DNA of 64,000 nucleotides from Micromonospora sp. R77 (GCF_022747945.1 NZ_JALDST010000001.1:3224001-3288000); one strand, 5' to 3'; counted from the stretch's first letter, positions 15,280-24,654 are shown. Notes: generated by a model from the sequence alone, not told the origin. Program-made: numbers and translations.

Positions 15280-16407
15280 GTGACCAGGGGACGGTTTTCC
15301 ATCGACAGTGTCGTTTTCGGAGCCGGGGTATTCGGCCTGTGGGCGGCGCTTCGACAACTCGCCCGGGGCCGCTCCGTCGCGGTGGTCGACCTGGACCGGC
15401 GCCCCCTGGTGCGGGCCAGCCTGATCAACCAGGCCCGCGGCCACAACGGCTACCACTACCCGCGCAGCGTCTACACGGCCGTGCACTCGGCCGGCTACTA
15501 CGACCGTTTCCTCCGGGACTTCCCGACGGCGGTCAACCGGCGCTTCCGGGCCGTGTACGCGGTCGCGGCGGAGGGCTCCTTCGTGGACGCCGCCCACTTC
15601 GAGAAGTTCTGTGCCACCGTCGGGGTGCCGGCCCGCCGGATCGACCCGGCGGAGTTCTTCCACCACGGCAGCGTCGAGGCGGCGTACGAGACCGACGAGT
15701 TCAGCTTCGACGCGCCGGAGCTGCGGGAGGCGCTGCTGGCCCGGCTGGCCGCGTTCCCCGACCGGCTGCGCTGGTTCCTCAACGACACCGTGGCCGAGGC
15801 GGGGCGGGACGGTGACGCGTGGCGGATGACGCTGCGGTCCGGGGCGCAACTGGAGTGCGCCGCCGTCGTCAACGCGACGTACGCGGGCACCAACACCCTG
15901 CTCGCCGCGTTCGGCCTGGCCCCGGTGCCGCTGAAGTACGAGTTGTGCGAGGTGGCGCTGGTCGACGCCCCGGCCCACCGGGACGTGGCACTGACCGTGA
16001 TGGACGGGCCGTTCTTCTCGCTCATGCCGTTCGGGCACAGCCCGTGGCACAGCCTCTCCGCCGTGCCCTACACACCCCATCTGACCAGCGCCGACGTCCT
16101 GCCTTCCTTCCCCTGTCAGCGGCACGTCGAGGACTGCCGGCCGAGCCTGCTGGCCAACTGCGGACCGTGTCCGGCCCGCCCGGTGAGCAGTTACCCGTAC
16201 ATGCACGCCCTGACCCGTCGCTTCCTGCCCGACGCGGACCGGATCAGGCAGCGGGAGAGCCTCTTCGCGGTCAAGGCCGTACTGCGTACGGCGGAGGTCG
16301 ACGACTCCCGCCCGACGCTGATCCGGGTGGAATGCGAAAGGCCGTCGTTCGTCACATTGTTCGGGGGCAAGGTGAATACGATCTTCGACCTCGATGAGGT
16401 GCTATGA
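15280..16407 (+). CDS. FAD-dependent oxidoreductase (DAO-like) of a sugar locus
   Basis: 375 residues. The Rossmann loop VVFGAGVFGLWAALRQLARG is followed by VAVVDLDRRP and the diagnostic block SLINQARGHNGYHYPRSVYT. I associate that block with a DAO-fold oxidoreductase subfamily of surface-polysaccharide clusters whose reaction is not established. A Cys-rich stretch near residues 275-305 (FPCQRHVEDC, NCGPCPARP) is unusual. GTG start, no Shine-Dalgarno. Its stop overlaps the next ATG (ATGA). Divergent from the epimerase gene. Confidence 0.82.
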   Translation: MTRGRFSIDSVVFGAGVFGLWAALRQLARGRSVAVVDLDRRPLVRASLINQARGHNGYHYPRSVYTAVHSAGYYDRFLRDFPTAVNRRFRAVYAVAAEGSFVDAAHFEKFCATVGVPARRIDPAEFFHHGSVEAAYETDEFSFDAPELREALLARLAAFPDRLRWFLNDTVAEAGRDGDAWRMTLRSGAQLECAAVVNATYAGTNTLLAAFGLAPVPLKYELCEVALVDAPAHRDVALTVMDGPFFSLMPFGHSPWHSLSAVPYTPHLTSADVLPSFPCQRHVEDCRPSLLANCGPCPARPVSSYPYMHALTRRFLPDADRIRQRESLFAVKAVLRTAEVDDSRPTLIRVECERPSFVTLFGGKVNTIFDLDEVL

Positions 16408-17426
16408 AATACAAGACCTTCGTGAGTGTCGTGCTCTACTGCCGCAACGAGGAGACGGCGCTGGAGGGGTTCCTGGATTCGGTGGGACCGTGGCTCGCCG
16501 AGCATGTCGAACTGCATGAACTGGTAGTGGTCGACGACAATTCGGCGAACGACCCGACCCCCCTCGTGCGCGCCTGCGCCGCCCGGCACCGGCTCAACGC
16601 GGTGGTGATCCGACTGGCCCGCCGGCACGGCGTGGAGGCCGGCATCAAGGCCGGGCTGGACCGGGCGATGGGCGACTGGGTCTTCGAACTGGAGAGCCCG
16701 GCCGTGGACTTCCCGTTGGACACCCTCGGGCTGATGTACGAACTCGGCACGACCGGCGGCTGCGACATCGTCACCGCCAGCGGGGACGACGGGCCGCTGC
16801 GCAGCCGGATCTTCTACCGCCTGGTCAACCGGTACAGCGACCTGGACGCCCCGCTGCGTACCGAACGCCTGCGGCTGACCTCGCGGCGCACGCTGGCCGC
16901 GATGCTCGTGATGCGGGAGAAGGTGCGGTACCGCAAGGCCCTGTACGCCGTCCTCGGCCACCGACACGAGCACCTGCGGTACGACCGGATCACCGTGGAC
17001 ACCACCGCGCAGCGGCGGCGGCTGGACCGGGAGACGTCCAGCCTCGCCTTCGACATCCTGCTGTCGTTCTCCGGCTTCGGGCTGCGGGTGGCGCACCGGT
17101 TGTCCCTGGCGTTCGGCGTGCTCTCCCTTGCCGGCATCTGCTACGCGGTGGTGGTCTACCTGGTGAAGTCCAACCTCATCCAGGGCTGGACCACGCTGGC
17201 GATCCTGGTCTCCGGCGGCTTCACCGGTCTCTTCCTCATCCTCGGGGTGCTCGGCGAGTACCTGGCCCGGATCCTGGTCGAGGTGCGGGCCCGGCCCATG
17301 TACTCGGTGCGGGACACGGTGGTGTGCCAGGCGGCCGAGGTGCCGGGGCAGACCGCCGGGCCGCCGGGGCCGTTCCTGCGCGGGCAGGTGGCCGGTGACC
17401 CGACGACGATCGGGCTGGCGCAGTGA
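16404..17426 (+). CDS. Glycosyltransferase family 2 with C-terminal membrane helices (GtrB/ArnC-like)
   Basis: 340 residues. GT-A domain: FVSVVLYCRNEETALEGFLD, HELVVVDDNSANDPTPLVRA. The usual DxD is replaced by ELESP. Two strong membrane helices follow at about 230-255 (LSLAFGVLSLAGICYAVVVYL) and 265-290 (LAILVSGGFTGLFLILGVLG), as in polyprenyl-phosphate glycosyltransferases GtrB/ArnC. The missing DxD may alter sugar-nucleotide use. Overlaps both neighbours by 4 bp. Probably makes the lipid-linked sugar donor used by the next protein. Confidence 0.87.
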   Translation: MKYKTFVSVVLYCRNEETALEGFLDSVGPWLAEHVELHELVVVDDNSANDPTPLVRACAARHRLNAVVIRLARRHGVEAGIKAGLDRAMGDWVFELESPAVDFPLDTLGLMYELGTTGGCDIVTASGDDGPLRSRIFYRLVNRYSDLDAPLRTERLRLTSRRTLAAMLVMREKVRYRKALYAVLGHRHEHLRYDRITVDTTAQRRRLDRETSSLAFDILLSFSGFGLRVAHRLSLAFGVLSLAGICYAVVVYLVKSNLIQGWTTLAILVSGGFTGLFLILGVLGEYLARILVEVRARPMYSVRDTVVCQAAEVPGQTAGPPGPFLRGQVAGDPTTIGLAQ

Positions 17427-19039
17427 GCGCCCCCACGCGGGTGGAGAGCCACCCGGACGCCGGCCGGGTGGACGACCGGAGCGGACCGGTCGGGCCCGGC
17501 TGGCTGGTGGCCGCCGGGTGGGTGACGCTGGTCGTGGTGCTCGCCGCGCTGCTGGTCCGGTACTGGAACGGTCCGCCGTACAGCCCGGACTCGTGGGGCT
17601 ACTACGAGCTGTCCCGGCACCTGGGCGCCGACTTCTTCCACATCGACGGCTGGCGCAGCTACCAGTCGACCGCCCCGTACGGGATGTCGTTCGGGCCGCT
17701 GTGGCCCGTGCTGATCGGCCTCACCGCGGCGGTTACCCGGACCGGTCCGCACGCCGCCCTGGTGGCGGCCACGGGCTGCGTACTGGCCACCGCCGGGGTG
17801 CTTTCGGTGCTCGGCCGCCGGTTCGGCGTGCGGGCCCTCGGGCCGGTCGTCGCGGTGGGCCTGCTCGGCTTCCCGCCGTACGTCGACGAGGTCCTGTCGG
17901 GTCGGACCTTCCCGCTGGCCGGGCTCCTGCTCAGCCTGTTGCTCCTCGCCCTGGTCACGGCGGCCCGGCGTCCCGGGTGGGCCGGGCCGGCGGCGGGTGC
18001 CGCCGCGGCCGGAATCGTGCTCACCCGGCCGGACACGCTCCTCGCGGTCGCCCTGCTGGCGGTGCTGGTGATCGTGGCGCGCCGCCGGCACTGGCGCGGC
18101 CTGCTGGCGGCCGGCCTGGTCTTCGCGGTCCTGATGGTGCCCTGGGCGATCTACGGGCTGGCCCACTTCGGCACACCCTTCGTCGCGGACAACCGCCTCG
18201 TCGCGTCGGCCGTCCCGCCGCTTCACATCCTGGACTTCTTCCCCGACGTGAGCCAGGTACCGACGGTCGCCGACGACCCGGTGGGCTGGCTGGCCCGGGT
18301 CGGTCGCAACCTCCCCCCGGTGGCCACGCAGGCGGTGCTCGCCGGGTTGGACGCGCCGACCGTGGTGGCGACCGCGCTGGCCGGGCTGCTGCTCCTGCGC
18401 CGCGGACTGGCGCTGCGGGGTGAGCGGCGGTGGCTGCTGCCGGGCCTGGGCACGCTGGCCGCCTTCACCGTGCAGGTGCTCTCCGCCGAGCTGACCACGG
18501 GCTACCCGTACCCGCGCTATCTCTCCCTGGTCGTGCTGATCGTGCTGGTGATGGCCATCGGGCTGATCAGTCGGGCACCCGCACCGGCCCGGCTGGCCGG
18601 GCGGCGGACCGGGACCGCCGTCGCCGTCGCCCTGCTGGCACTGCCGGCCGGCTGGGCGCTCGGCCACCAGTTCAGCACCGTGCCGCCCCGACCGGACTAC
18701 CTGACCGGCGGCGCGGTCGAGCAGGAACTGCGCCGCTGTCACGCCGACACCACGCTGACCATGTCCGACGGCCGCCTCGCCGGGCTGCACGCCGCGCTGA
18801 CCGGCCGGCGGACCGCCGTGTTCCCGAGGAACTTCGCCGACCTCCCGGTGGCGGCGCGGCGCGAATGGCTGGTCCGCTACGGCGTCGGCCAGCTCTATGT
18901 GCCGCCGCTGCCGCCGGACACCGACCCGCTCGTCGTGAAGATGACCACCGACGCGCTGCCGTTGATCGCCGGCGCGGCCCGGGTGACGCCGGATCCGTGC
19001 GCCACGCTCGGCCGGTCGTACCGGGTGTCGGTCGACTAG
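17423..19039 (+). CDS. Polytopic membrane glycosyltransferase (GT-C/ArnT-PMT-like)
   Basis: 538 residues with about ten hydrophobic segments (for example AAGWVTLVVVLAALLV and GLLLSLLLLALVTAA). The first extracytoplasmic loop contains YSPDSWGYYELSRHLG, where the acidic Asp matches the catalytic position of GT-C enzymes. A soluble C-terminal domain follows. It would transfer a polyprenyl-phosphate sugar to an acceptor outside the membrane. Third gene of the plus-strand operon (GTG overlap). The C-terminus has two cysteines (LRRCHAD and DPCATLG). Confidence 0.83.
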   Translation: MSAPTRVESHPDAGRVDDRSGPVGPGWLVAAGWVTLVVVLAALLVRYWNGPPYSPDSWGYYELSRHLGADFFHIDGWRSYQSTAPYGMSFGPLWPVLIGLTAAVTRTGPHAALVAATGCVLATAGVLSVLGRRFGVRALGPVVAVGLLGFPPYVDEVLSGRTFPLAGLLLSLLLLALVTAARRPGWAGPAAGAAAAGIVLTRPDTLLAVALLAVLVIVARRRHWRGLLAAGLVFAVLMVPWAIYGLAHFGTPFVADNRLVASAVPPLHILDFFPDVSQVPTVADDPVGWLARVGRNLPPVATQAVLAGLDAPTVVATALAGLLLLRRGLALRGERRWLLPGLGTLAAFTVQVLSAELTTGYPYPRYLSLVVLIVLVMAIGLISRAPAPARLAGRRTGTAVAVALLALPAGWALGHQFSTVPPRPDYLTGGAVEQELRRCHADTTLTMSDGRLAGLHAALTGRRTAVFPRNFADLPVAARREWLVRYGVGQLYVPPLPPDTDPLVVKMTTDALPLIAGAARVTPDPCATLGRSYRVSVD

Positions 19040-19102
19040 CCGGACGGTCGGGTTTCGCCCCGTCGGGAGCATGTTTCGCTTCCGGCGGGGAAGCACGGCG
19101 GG

Positions 19103-20779
19103 ATGACCAGCCACGCTGAGCCCCGTGCCGTGCTGCACGGGCGGCAGATCCGCCTGTTGATGTTCGGCCTGATGACCGGGATGCTGCTGGCCGCACTGGA
19201 CCAGACCATCGTCGGTACGGCACTGCCCACCATCGTCGGCGAGCTGGGCGGGATCAACCACTACTCGTGGGTGGTGACCGCCTACCTGCTCGCCTCCACC
19301 GCGTCCACCCCGCTGTACGGCAAGATGGCCGACCTGTACGGGCGCCGGCCGGTCTTCCTCTTCTCGATCGGCACGTTCCTGCTGGGCTCGCTGCTGGCCG
19401 GCCTGTCGCAGAACATGACCCAGCTGATCCTCACCCGGGGGGTGCAGGGCCTCGGCGCGGGTGGCCTGATGACGCTGGCGTTCACCATCATCTCGGACGT
19501 CGTCTCACCCCGGGAGCGCGGTCGCTACCAGGGGCTCTTCGGCGCGGTCTTCGGGCTGTCGTCGGTGGCCGGGCCGCTGGTCGGTGGCTACTTCGCGGAG
19601 ACCAACTGGCGGTGGATCTTCTATATCAACGTGCCGCTGGCGATCCTGGCGATCGTGGTCTGCTATCACGTCATGCGGCTGATCCCGTTCCAGCGGCGGG
19701 AGCACGCCATCGACTGGCTCGGCGCGGGTCTGCTGGTCGCCGGGGTGAGCTGCCTGCTGCTGGCGCTGAGCTGGGGCGGTAACGAGTACGCCTGGGGCTC
19801 CGGGGTGATCATCGGGCTCTTCGTGGCCGGCGCGGTGCTGGCCGTGCTCTTCGTGCTCCAGGAGGCCCGGGTCGCCGAGCCGATCCTGCCGCTGCGGCTG
19901 TTCCGCAGCGCCACCTTCGCGCTGGCGAACTCGGCGGGTTTCGTGCTCGGTCTGGTGATGTTCGGGTCGATCATCTTCATCCCGCTCTATCTCCAGATCG
20001 TCAAGGGCGCCTCGCCGACCCGCAGCGGTCTGCTGATGCTGCCGATGATGGCCGGCATCATCGTCACCTCGGTGCTGACCGGTCGGGCGATGAGCCGGAT
20101 CGGCCGCTACAAGTGGTTCCCGGTGGCCGGCGCTTCCGTGCTGGTGGTCGGCATGCTGCTGTTCCGGCAGCTCCAGGTCGACACCTCGCTCTGGCTGGCC
20201 TTCGGCTACATGGTGGTGATCGGCGTCGGCCTGGGCCTGTGCATGCAGTCGCTGATCCTCGGCGTGCAGAACGCGGTGGACCCGCGCGACCTGGGCGCGG
20301 GCACCTCCGCGGCGACGTTCTTCCGGTCGCTGGGCGGCTCGTTCGGGGTGGCGATCCTCGGCGCGGTGCTGTCGTCGCAGCTCACCGCGCAGCTGGCCGA
20401 CCGGCTGCCGGGCGCCATCGCGCAGCTCCCGCCGGACCAGCGGGCCGCCGTGGCCGCCCGTGGCGGGGCCAACATCTCGATCAACGATCCGGCGACCATC
20501 CTCGCCCTGCCCGGGCCGGTCCGCGCCGCCATCCAGGCCGCGTTCGTCGAGTCGCTGCACCTGGTCTTTCTGACCACCGGGCTGATCGCCATCGTGGCCG
20601 TGCTGGTGACCCTGGCCATGCCGAACCGGGAGCTGCGCGGGGCCGGCCCGCAGGGTGCCACCGGCGGCGCCGACCCGCTCGGCGGGAAGGCCGCCGCCCC
20701 GGGCGGCAAGCCGTTGTCGAAGGAGTCGAAGTCCGAGGCCGCCGCCGAGATGGAGGCGAAGTCCCAGACGATGCTCTGA
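19103..20779 (+). CDS. MFS drug exporter, DHA2 (EmrB/QacA) family
   Basis: 558 residues, 14 transmembrane helices expected. The helix-1 motif LLAALDQTIVGTALPTIVGE, YGKMADLYGRRPVF (motif A) and LILTRGVQGLGAGGLMTLAF with motif C-like GPLVGGYFAETNWRWIFYIN identify DHA2 transporters. The substrate is unknown; family members export drugs and dyes by proton antiport. No regulator gene is adjacent. Long basic tail after helix 14. Confidence 0.93.
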   Translation: MTSHAEPRAVLHGRQIRLLMFGLMTGMLLAALDQTIVGTALPTIVGELGGINHYSWVVTAYLLASTASTPLYGKMADLYGRRPVFLFSIGTFLLGSLLAGLSQNMTQLILTRGVQGLGAGGLMTLAFTIISDVVSPRERGRYQGLFGAVFGLSSVAGPLVGGYFAETNWRWIFYINVPLAILAIVVCYHVMRLIPFQRREHAIDWLGAGLLVAGVSCLLLALSWGGNEYAWGSGVIIGLFVAGAVLAVLFVLQEARVAEPILPLRLFRSATFALANSAGFVLGLVMFGSIIFIPLYLQIVKGASPTRSGLLMLPMMAGIIVTSVLTGRAMSRIGRYKWFPVAGASVLVVGMLLFRQLQVDTSLWLAFGYMVVIGVGLGLCMQSLILGVQNAVDPRDLGAGTSAATFFRSLGGSFGVAILGAVLSSQLTAQLADRLPGAIAQLPPDQRAAVAARGGANISINDPATILALPGPVRAAIQAAFVESLHLVFLTTGLIAIVAVLVTLAMPNRELRGAGPQGATGGADPLGGKAAAPGGKPLSKESKSEAAAEMEAKSQTML

Positions 20780-20845
20780 CGGATCGATGCCTGTGGTGTA
20801 ACGCAATCACGCGGCTCGACGTCTGTTGAACAGGAGCCGATGCTT

Positions 20846-20876
20846 CCCGGCCGGCGCCACGGGGGCGCCGGCCGGG
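20846..20876. terminator. Bidirectional terminator
   Basis: Thirteen-bp stem CCCGGCCGGCGCC / GGCGCCGGCCGGG with a 5-nt loop, between the convergent MFS and Nudix genes. Confidence 0.7.
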
Positions 20877-20905
20877 CTGTGCCCGGCCGGCTCGGTCGGC
20901 GGTGG

Positions 20906-21397
20906 CTACTTGAGGATCAGCCGGTTGGTCTGCTCGAAGACGTCCAGGTCGGCGAGGGTCTCCGGGACGCTCGCGGAGAGCGGGGCGGGGAACTCCACGG
21001 GGTGGAAGAAGCCGGCGTCGGTGGTCTCGTCGGTGACCCGGGCCAGCTCGCCGTCCCACTCGTCGATCCGGAACGCGGTGGTGAAGATCTGGTAGGTGTG
21101 GCCGTACATGTTGGTGTGGGTGCGGTCGGGGCCGGTGTAGAGGGCGAAGGCGCTGACCCGCAGGGCGCGCAGCCCGGTCTCCTCGTACACCTCGCGGACC
21201 GCGCAGTCGGCGATCGACTCGCCCAGCTCCATCGCGCCGGCCGGCAGGGCCCACTGGCCGTTGTCGGAGCGGCGGATCAGCAGCACCCGGGCGGCGTTGT
21301 CGCGGACCACGGCGCGGGCGCCCACGAACATCAGGGTGCGGTCACCGGCGAGGGCGCGCAGCTGCCCCACGTACGAATCTGCCCAGGAGATGCTCAC
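20906..21397 (-). CDS. Nudix hydrolase
   Basis: 163 residues. The Nudix box is complete: GAMELGESIADCAV then REVYEETGL. FVGARAVVRDNAARVLLIRR precedes it and FHPVEFPAPLSAS follows. An N-terminal SISWADSYVGQLRAL segment is typical of actinobacterial members. Substrate (a nucleoside diphosphate derivative) unknown. GTG at 21397 preferred over the longer frame because homology begins there; no strong Shine-Dalgarno. Confidence 0.9.
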   Translation of the reverse strand: MSISWADSYVGQLRALAGDRTLMFVGARAVVRDNAARVLLIRRSDNGQWALPAGAMELGESIADCAVREVYEETGLRALRVSAFALYTGPDRTHTNMYGHTYQIFTTAFRIDEWDGELARVTDETTDAGFFHPVEFPAPLSASVPETLADLDVFEQTNRLILK

Positions 21398-21468
21398 CCG
21401 GGCCAATTTACGGCCGTTCGGCGAGGTGGACCGGGATTCCGCACTTCCCAACGTGTGACCGCCGACAC

Positions 21469-21474
21469 TAGCTT
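21469..21474 (+). promoter_or_regulatory. Predicted -10 box, leaderless start of the acyl-CoA synthetase
   Basis: TAGCTT 7 nt before the ATG at 21482; no Shine-Dalgarno is present. Confidence 0.4.
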
Positions 21475-21481
21475 GTTACCC

Positions 21482-23131
21482 ATGCGTAGCACGATGATGG
21501 ACGCCCCCCTGCAGATCTCCCGGATCCTCGAACACGGCGCCACCGTGCACGGCACGGCCGAGGTGGTGACCTGGACCGGCGCCGAACCGCGCCGGATGTC
21601 GTACGCCGAGGTGGGCCGGACGGCCGCCCGGCTGGCCCACGCGCTGCGGGCCGAGTGCGGGGTGACCGGCGACGAGCGGGTCGCCACCTTCATGTGGAAC
21701 AACAACGAGCACCTGGTGGCCTACTTCGCGGTGCCGAGCATGGGCGCGGTGCTGCACACCCTCAACATCCGGCTCTTCCCGGACCAGGTCGCCTACATCG
21801 CGAACCACGCCGAGGACCGGGTGGTGCTGGTCGACTCGACGCTGATCCCGCTGCTGGCCCGGGTGCTCGGCGAGATGACCACGGTGCGGCACGTGGTGGT
21901 GGTCGGCGGCGGTGACCCGGCCCCGCTGGTGGCCGCGGCCGGCGACCGGATCGCCGTACACCACTGGGACGCCCTGCTGGCCGACCGGCCGGAGGTGTAC
22001 GACTGGCCGGAGCTGGACGAGCGCGACGCCGCCGCGCTCTGCTACACCTCCGGGACCACCGGCCACCCCAAGGGGGTGGCCTACTCGCACCGCTCGATCT
22101 ATCTGCACTCGTTGCAGGTCTGCATGCCGGAGGGGTTCGGTCTCGGTCCGACCGACCGCGAGCTGGCGATCGTGCCGATGTTCCACGCGATGTCCTGGGG
22201 GCTGCCCTACGCGGCGTTCCTCTCCGGCGCGTCGCTGATCATGCCGGACCGGTTCCTCCAGGCCGCGCCGATCGCCGAGATGATCGCCGCCGAGCGGCCG
22301 ACCCTGGCCGGCGCGGTGCCGACCATCTGGAACGACCTGCTGGCCCACCTGGACAGCCACGACGTGGACACCTCCTCGCTGAAGGAGGTGATCGTCGGTG
22401 GCTCGGCCTGCCCGCCGGCGCTGATGCACGCGTTCCACGACCGGCACGGCATCGACGTGATCCATGCCTGGGGGATGACCGAGATGTCGCCGCTCGGCTC
22501 GGTCTCCCGGCCGCCGGCCGGCGCCACCGGCGACGACGCCTGGCGCTACCGCTACACCCAGGGCCGGGTGCCGGCCGGGGTGGCTGCCCGCATCGTGGGA
22601 CCGCTCGGCGAGCCGCTGCCCGCCGACGGGACGGCCGTGGGCGAGCTGGAGGTCCGTGGGCCGTGGGTGACCGCCACGTACGTCGGTGACGACACCCCGG
22701 ACGAGGAGAAGTTCCGCGACGGCTGGCTGCGTACGGGGGACGTCGGCACGCTCTCGCCGGACGGTTACCTGACCCTCACCGACCGCGCCAAGGACGTGAT
22801 CAAGTCGGGCGGGGAGTGGATCTCCTCGGTCGAGCTGGAGAACGCCCTGATGGCGCACCCGGTGGTGCTGGAGGCCTGCGTGGTGGGCGTGCCGGACGAG
22901 CGGTGGGACGAGCGCCCGCTGGCGACCGTGGTGGTCCGCGAGGGCGCCGCGGTGACCGCCGAGGAGCTGCGCGACTTCCTGGCGAAGTCGGTGGCGCGCT
23001 GGCAGTTGCCGGAGCGGTGGGCGTTCATCGACGCGGTGCCGAAGACCAGCGTCGGCAAGTTCGACAAGAAGGTCGTCCGGTCGCAATACGCCGACGGCGG
23101 GCTCGTAGTGCGGGAACTGACCGCGCCGTAA
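21482..23131 (+). CDS. Medium/long-chain acyl-CoA synthetase (FadD-type AMP-binding enzyme)
   Basis: 549 residues of the ANL superfamily. The ATP loop is CYTSGTTGHPKGVAYSHR, then WGMTEMSPLGSV, GWLRTGDVGTL, KDVIKSGGEWISS and the C-terminal catalytic Lys in PKTSVGKFDKK. The N-terminal MMDAPLQISRILEHGATVHG and the phrase TFMWNNNEHLVAYFAVP match the actinobacterial long-chain fatty-acid:CoA ligase group. It activates fatty acids for beta-oxidation or lipid synthesis. Stands alone; possible leaderless start. Confidence 0.93.
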   Translation: MRSTMMDAPLQISRILEHGATVHGTAEVVTWTGAEPRRMSYAEVGRTAARLAHALRAECGVTGDERVATFMWNNNEHLVAYFAVPSMGAVLHTLNIRLFPDQVAYIANHAEDRVVLVDSTLIPLLARVLGEMTTVRHVVVVGGGDPAPLVAAAGDRIAVHHWDALLADRPEVYDWPELDERDAAALCYTSGTTGHPKGVAYSHRSIYLHSLQVCMPEGFGLGPTDRELAIVPMFHAMSWGLPYAAFLSGASLIMPDRFLQAAPIAEMIAAERPTLAGAVPTIWNDLLAHLDSHDVDTSSLKEVIVGGSACPPALMHAFHDRHGIDVIHAWGMTEMSPLGSVSRPPAGATGDDAWRYRYTQGRVPAGVAARIVGPLGEPLPADGTAVGELEVRGPWVTATYVGDDTPDEEKFRDGWLRTGDVGTLSPDGYLTLTDRAKDVIKSGGEWISSVELENALMAHPVVLEACVVGVPDERWDERPLATVVVREGAAVTAEELRDFLAKSVARWQLPERWAFIDAVPKTSVGKFDKKVVRSQYADGGLVVRELTAP

Positions 23132-23194
23132 CGCTTTACGGCGTACCGTCGCCTAACGGGTAGGGACATGGCCTCACGGACATCCCTCCCCAGA

Positions 23195-23231
23195 GGGCGG
23201 CCCCGGCGTTCGCACCGCGCCGGGGCCGCCC
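23195..23231. terminator. Bidirectional terminator
   Basis: Fourteen-bp stem GGGCGGCCCCGGCG / CGCCGGGGCCGCCC with 9-nt loop, between convergent genes ending at 23131 and 23312. Confidence 0.7.
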
Positions 23232-23311
23232 GTCCATGCGGGTGGTCCCGCAACGTCATTCTCGCGAAACTTGTTCGCCTCTGTCCTGATGTCTGAGAAA
23301 TCCGTTTCGCG

Positions 23312-24328
23312 TTATTCGGTGGCGCTGGTCGTGATGAGCACCTTGCCGACCACCGAGTTCTCCACCGCCTCGTGCGCCGCCTGCGCGGAGGCCAGCGAGT
23401 GGCGGTGCAGCGGCAGCCCGGCCTCCTCGCCGACGCGTACCGCCCCCTGCGCGACGGCCGCCGCCACGTCCGCCACCGCCTGCGCCTTCGCCGCCTTCGG
23501 CTCGGTGTAGATCAGCACGAACTGCCAGCGGGCGTTCAGCACCATCAGCGGCCGGAGCGGCAGGCTCACCTCGGTGCCGCCGTCGTCGGCGTACACACAG
23601 ACCGCGCCGCCGGTCCGGAGCAGCTGCACGTCGGCCGCCGCGTTCCGCGCCGCCGACACCTCGACGATCGTGTGCACCCCGTCGGGGGCGATCTTGCGGA
23701 CCTCCTCGACCACGTCCTGCTGCCGATAGTCGATGACGAAGGACGCGCCCGCCGCCGCCGCCAACTGCGCCTTCTCCGGGCTGCTGACCGTGGCGATCAC
23801 GCAGGCGTCCGCCCAGCGGGCCAGCTGGATCGCCGCGTTCCCGACCGCGCCCGCGCCGCCCTGCACCAGCACCACGTGGTCGCTCAACGCCCCGGCGTGC
23901 AGCTTGTCCGGCATCAACTCGCCGGCCGTGAGGCAGCGGTGCGCGGTCAGGAACGGGATGCCGAGGCACGCGCCCAGCTCGAAGGAGGCGTCGCCCAGGC
24001 GGACCGCCTGCCGGACCGGGATCACCGTGTATTCCGCGGCGGTGCCCCAGGTGCGGTGCCAGGCGGCCTCCCAGAGCCACACCCGCTCGCCGATCCACTG
24101 CCGGTCGACGCCCTCGCCGACCGCCTCCACCACACCGGCGCCGTCCTGCCCCGGCGTCTGCCAGCCCGCCGGCAGCGGCCACTGCCGCCGCGCCTTCCAG
24201 TCGGTCGGGTTCACCCCGGAGACGGCCACCCGCACCAGCACCTCACCCGGCCCCGGCTCCGGCACCGGCCGGTCGACCAACTGGAGCACCGACGGGTCAC
24301 CGGTCCGCTCGTACACGATCGCCTTCAT
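23312..24328 (-). CDS. Zinc-type alcohol dehydrogenase family, quinone oxidoreductase
   Basis: 338 residues of the MDR superfamily: MKAIVYERTGDPSVLQLVDR, VSGVNPTDWKARRQWP, GQDGAGVVEAVGEGV, and the NADPH loop VLVQGGAGAVGNAAIQLARW. Zinc ligands of true alcohol dehydrogenases are missing, so it is a quinone reductase/enoyl reductase-type member. ATG 24328 has GAGGAG 6 nt upstream. Monocistronic. Confidence 0.92.
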   Translation of the reverse strand: MKAIVYERTGDPSVLQLVDRPVPEPGPGEVLVRVAVSGVNPTDWKARRQWPLPAGWQTPGQDGAGVVEAVGEGVDRQWIGERVWLWEAAWHRTWGTAAEYTVIPVRQAVRLGDASFELGACLGIPFLTAHRCLTAGELMPDKLHAGALSDHVVLVQGGAGAVGNAAIQLARWADACVIATVSSPEKAQLAAAAGASFVIDYRQQDVVEEVRKIAPDGVHTIVEVSAARNAAADVQLLRTGGAVCVYADDGGTEVSLPLRPLMVLNARWQFVLIYTEPKAAKAQAVADVAAAVAQGAVRVGEEAGLPLHRHSLASAQAAHEAVENSVVGKVLITTSATE

Positions 24329-24654
24329 CGCCGTCTCCTCACCGTCGCCACCGTGCGCTGCCCTACCCGGCCGGTTCCCGGTCATGCCGAACCGGACCGA
24401 CCCGGAAACCGTACAACCGGGTAGTCGGCGGCAGGAGGCATGGCATGCGGGACGAACCGGAGGCGGACCCGGTCCCGGCGGCGGCGCGCGACGGCGCGGA
24501 CGCCACCGGACCGGGCCAGTCCGCCGACGCCCACGCCGACGCCCACGCGGCGGCCCGACCGCCTGGCCCGGCGCCCGGCGTCACCTGCCGAGGTCCAGCC
24601 GGAGCCGGGCGATCTGAGCGCCGGCCGGGGTCCCGACCGGCCGGCGAGCGGCGG
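24329..24654. other. 326-bp gap without a confident gene
   Basis: On the plus strand an AGGAGG (24433..24438) stands 6 nt before an ATG at 24445. The frame stays open through the antisense of the MerR gene (340 codons) with an Ala/Asp/His repeat (ADAHADAHAAA), and its composition looks like high-GC shadow coding. It could be the start of a decayed gene. No hairpin or conserved protein was seen. Confidence 0.3.

Noticed and set aside
15280..16407. DprE1-type decaprenyl-phosphoryl-ribose oxidase
   Set aside because: DprE1 is a VAO-fold protein; the sequence here has the DAO-type Rossmann start and the NQARGHNGYHYPRS block.
12814..19039. Antibiotic biosynthetic gene cluster
   Set aside because: No PKS, NRPS, terpene or RiPP genes; gene content is that of glycan or glycolipid synthesis.
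17156..19261. 701-codon open frame on the minus strand
   Set aside because: Antisense to the GT2 and GT-C genes; its protein is low-complexity Gln/Arg/His/Gly, as expected for a shadow of high-GC coding.
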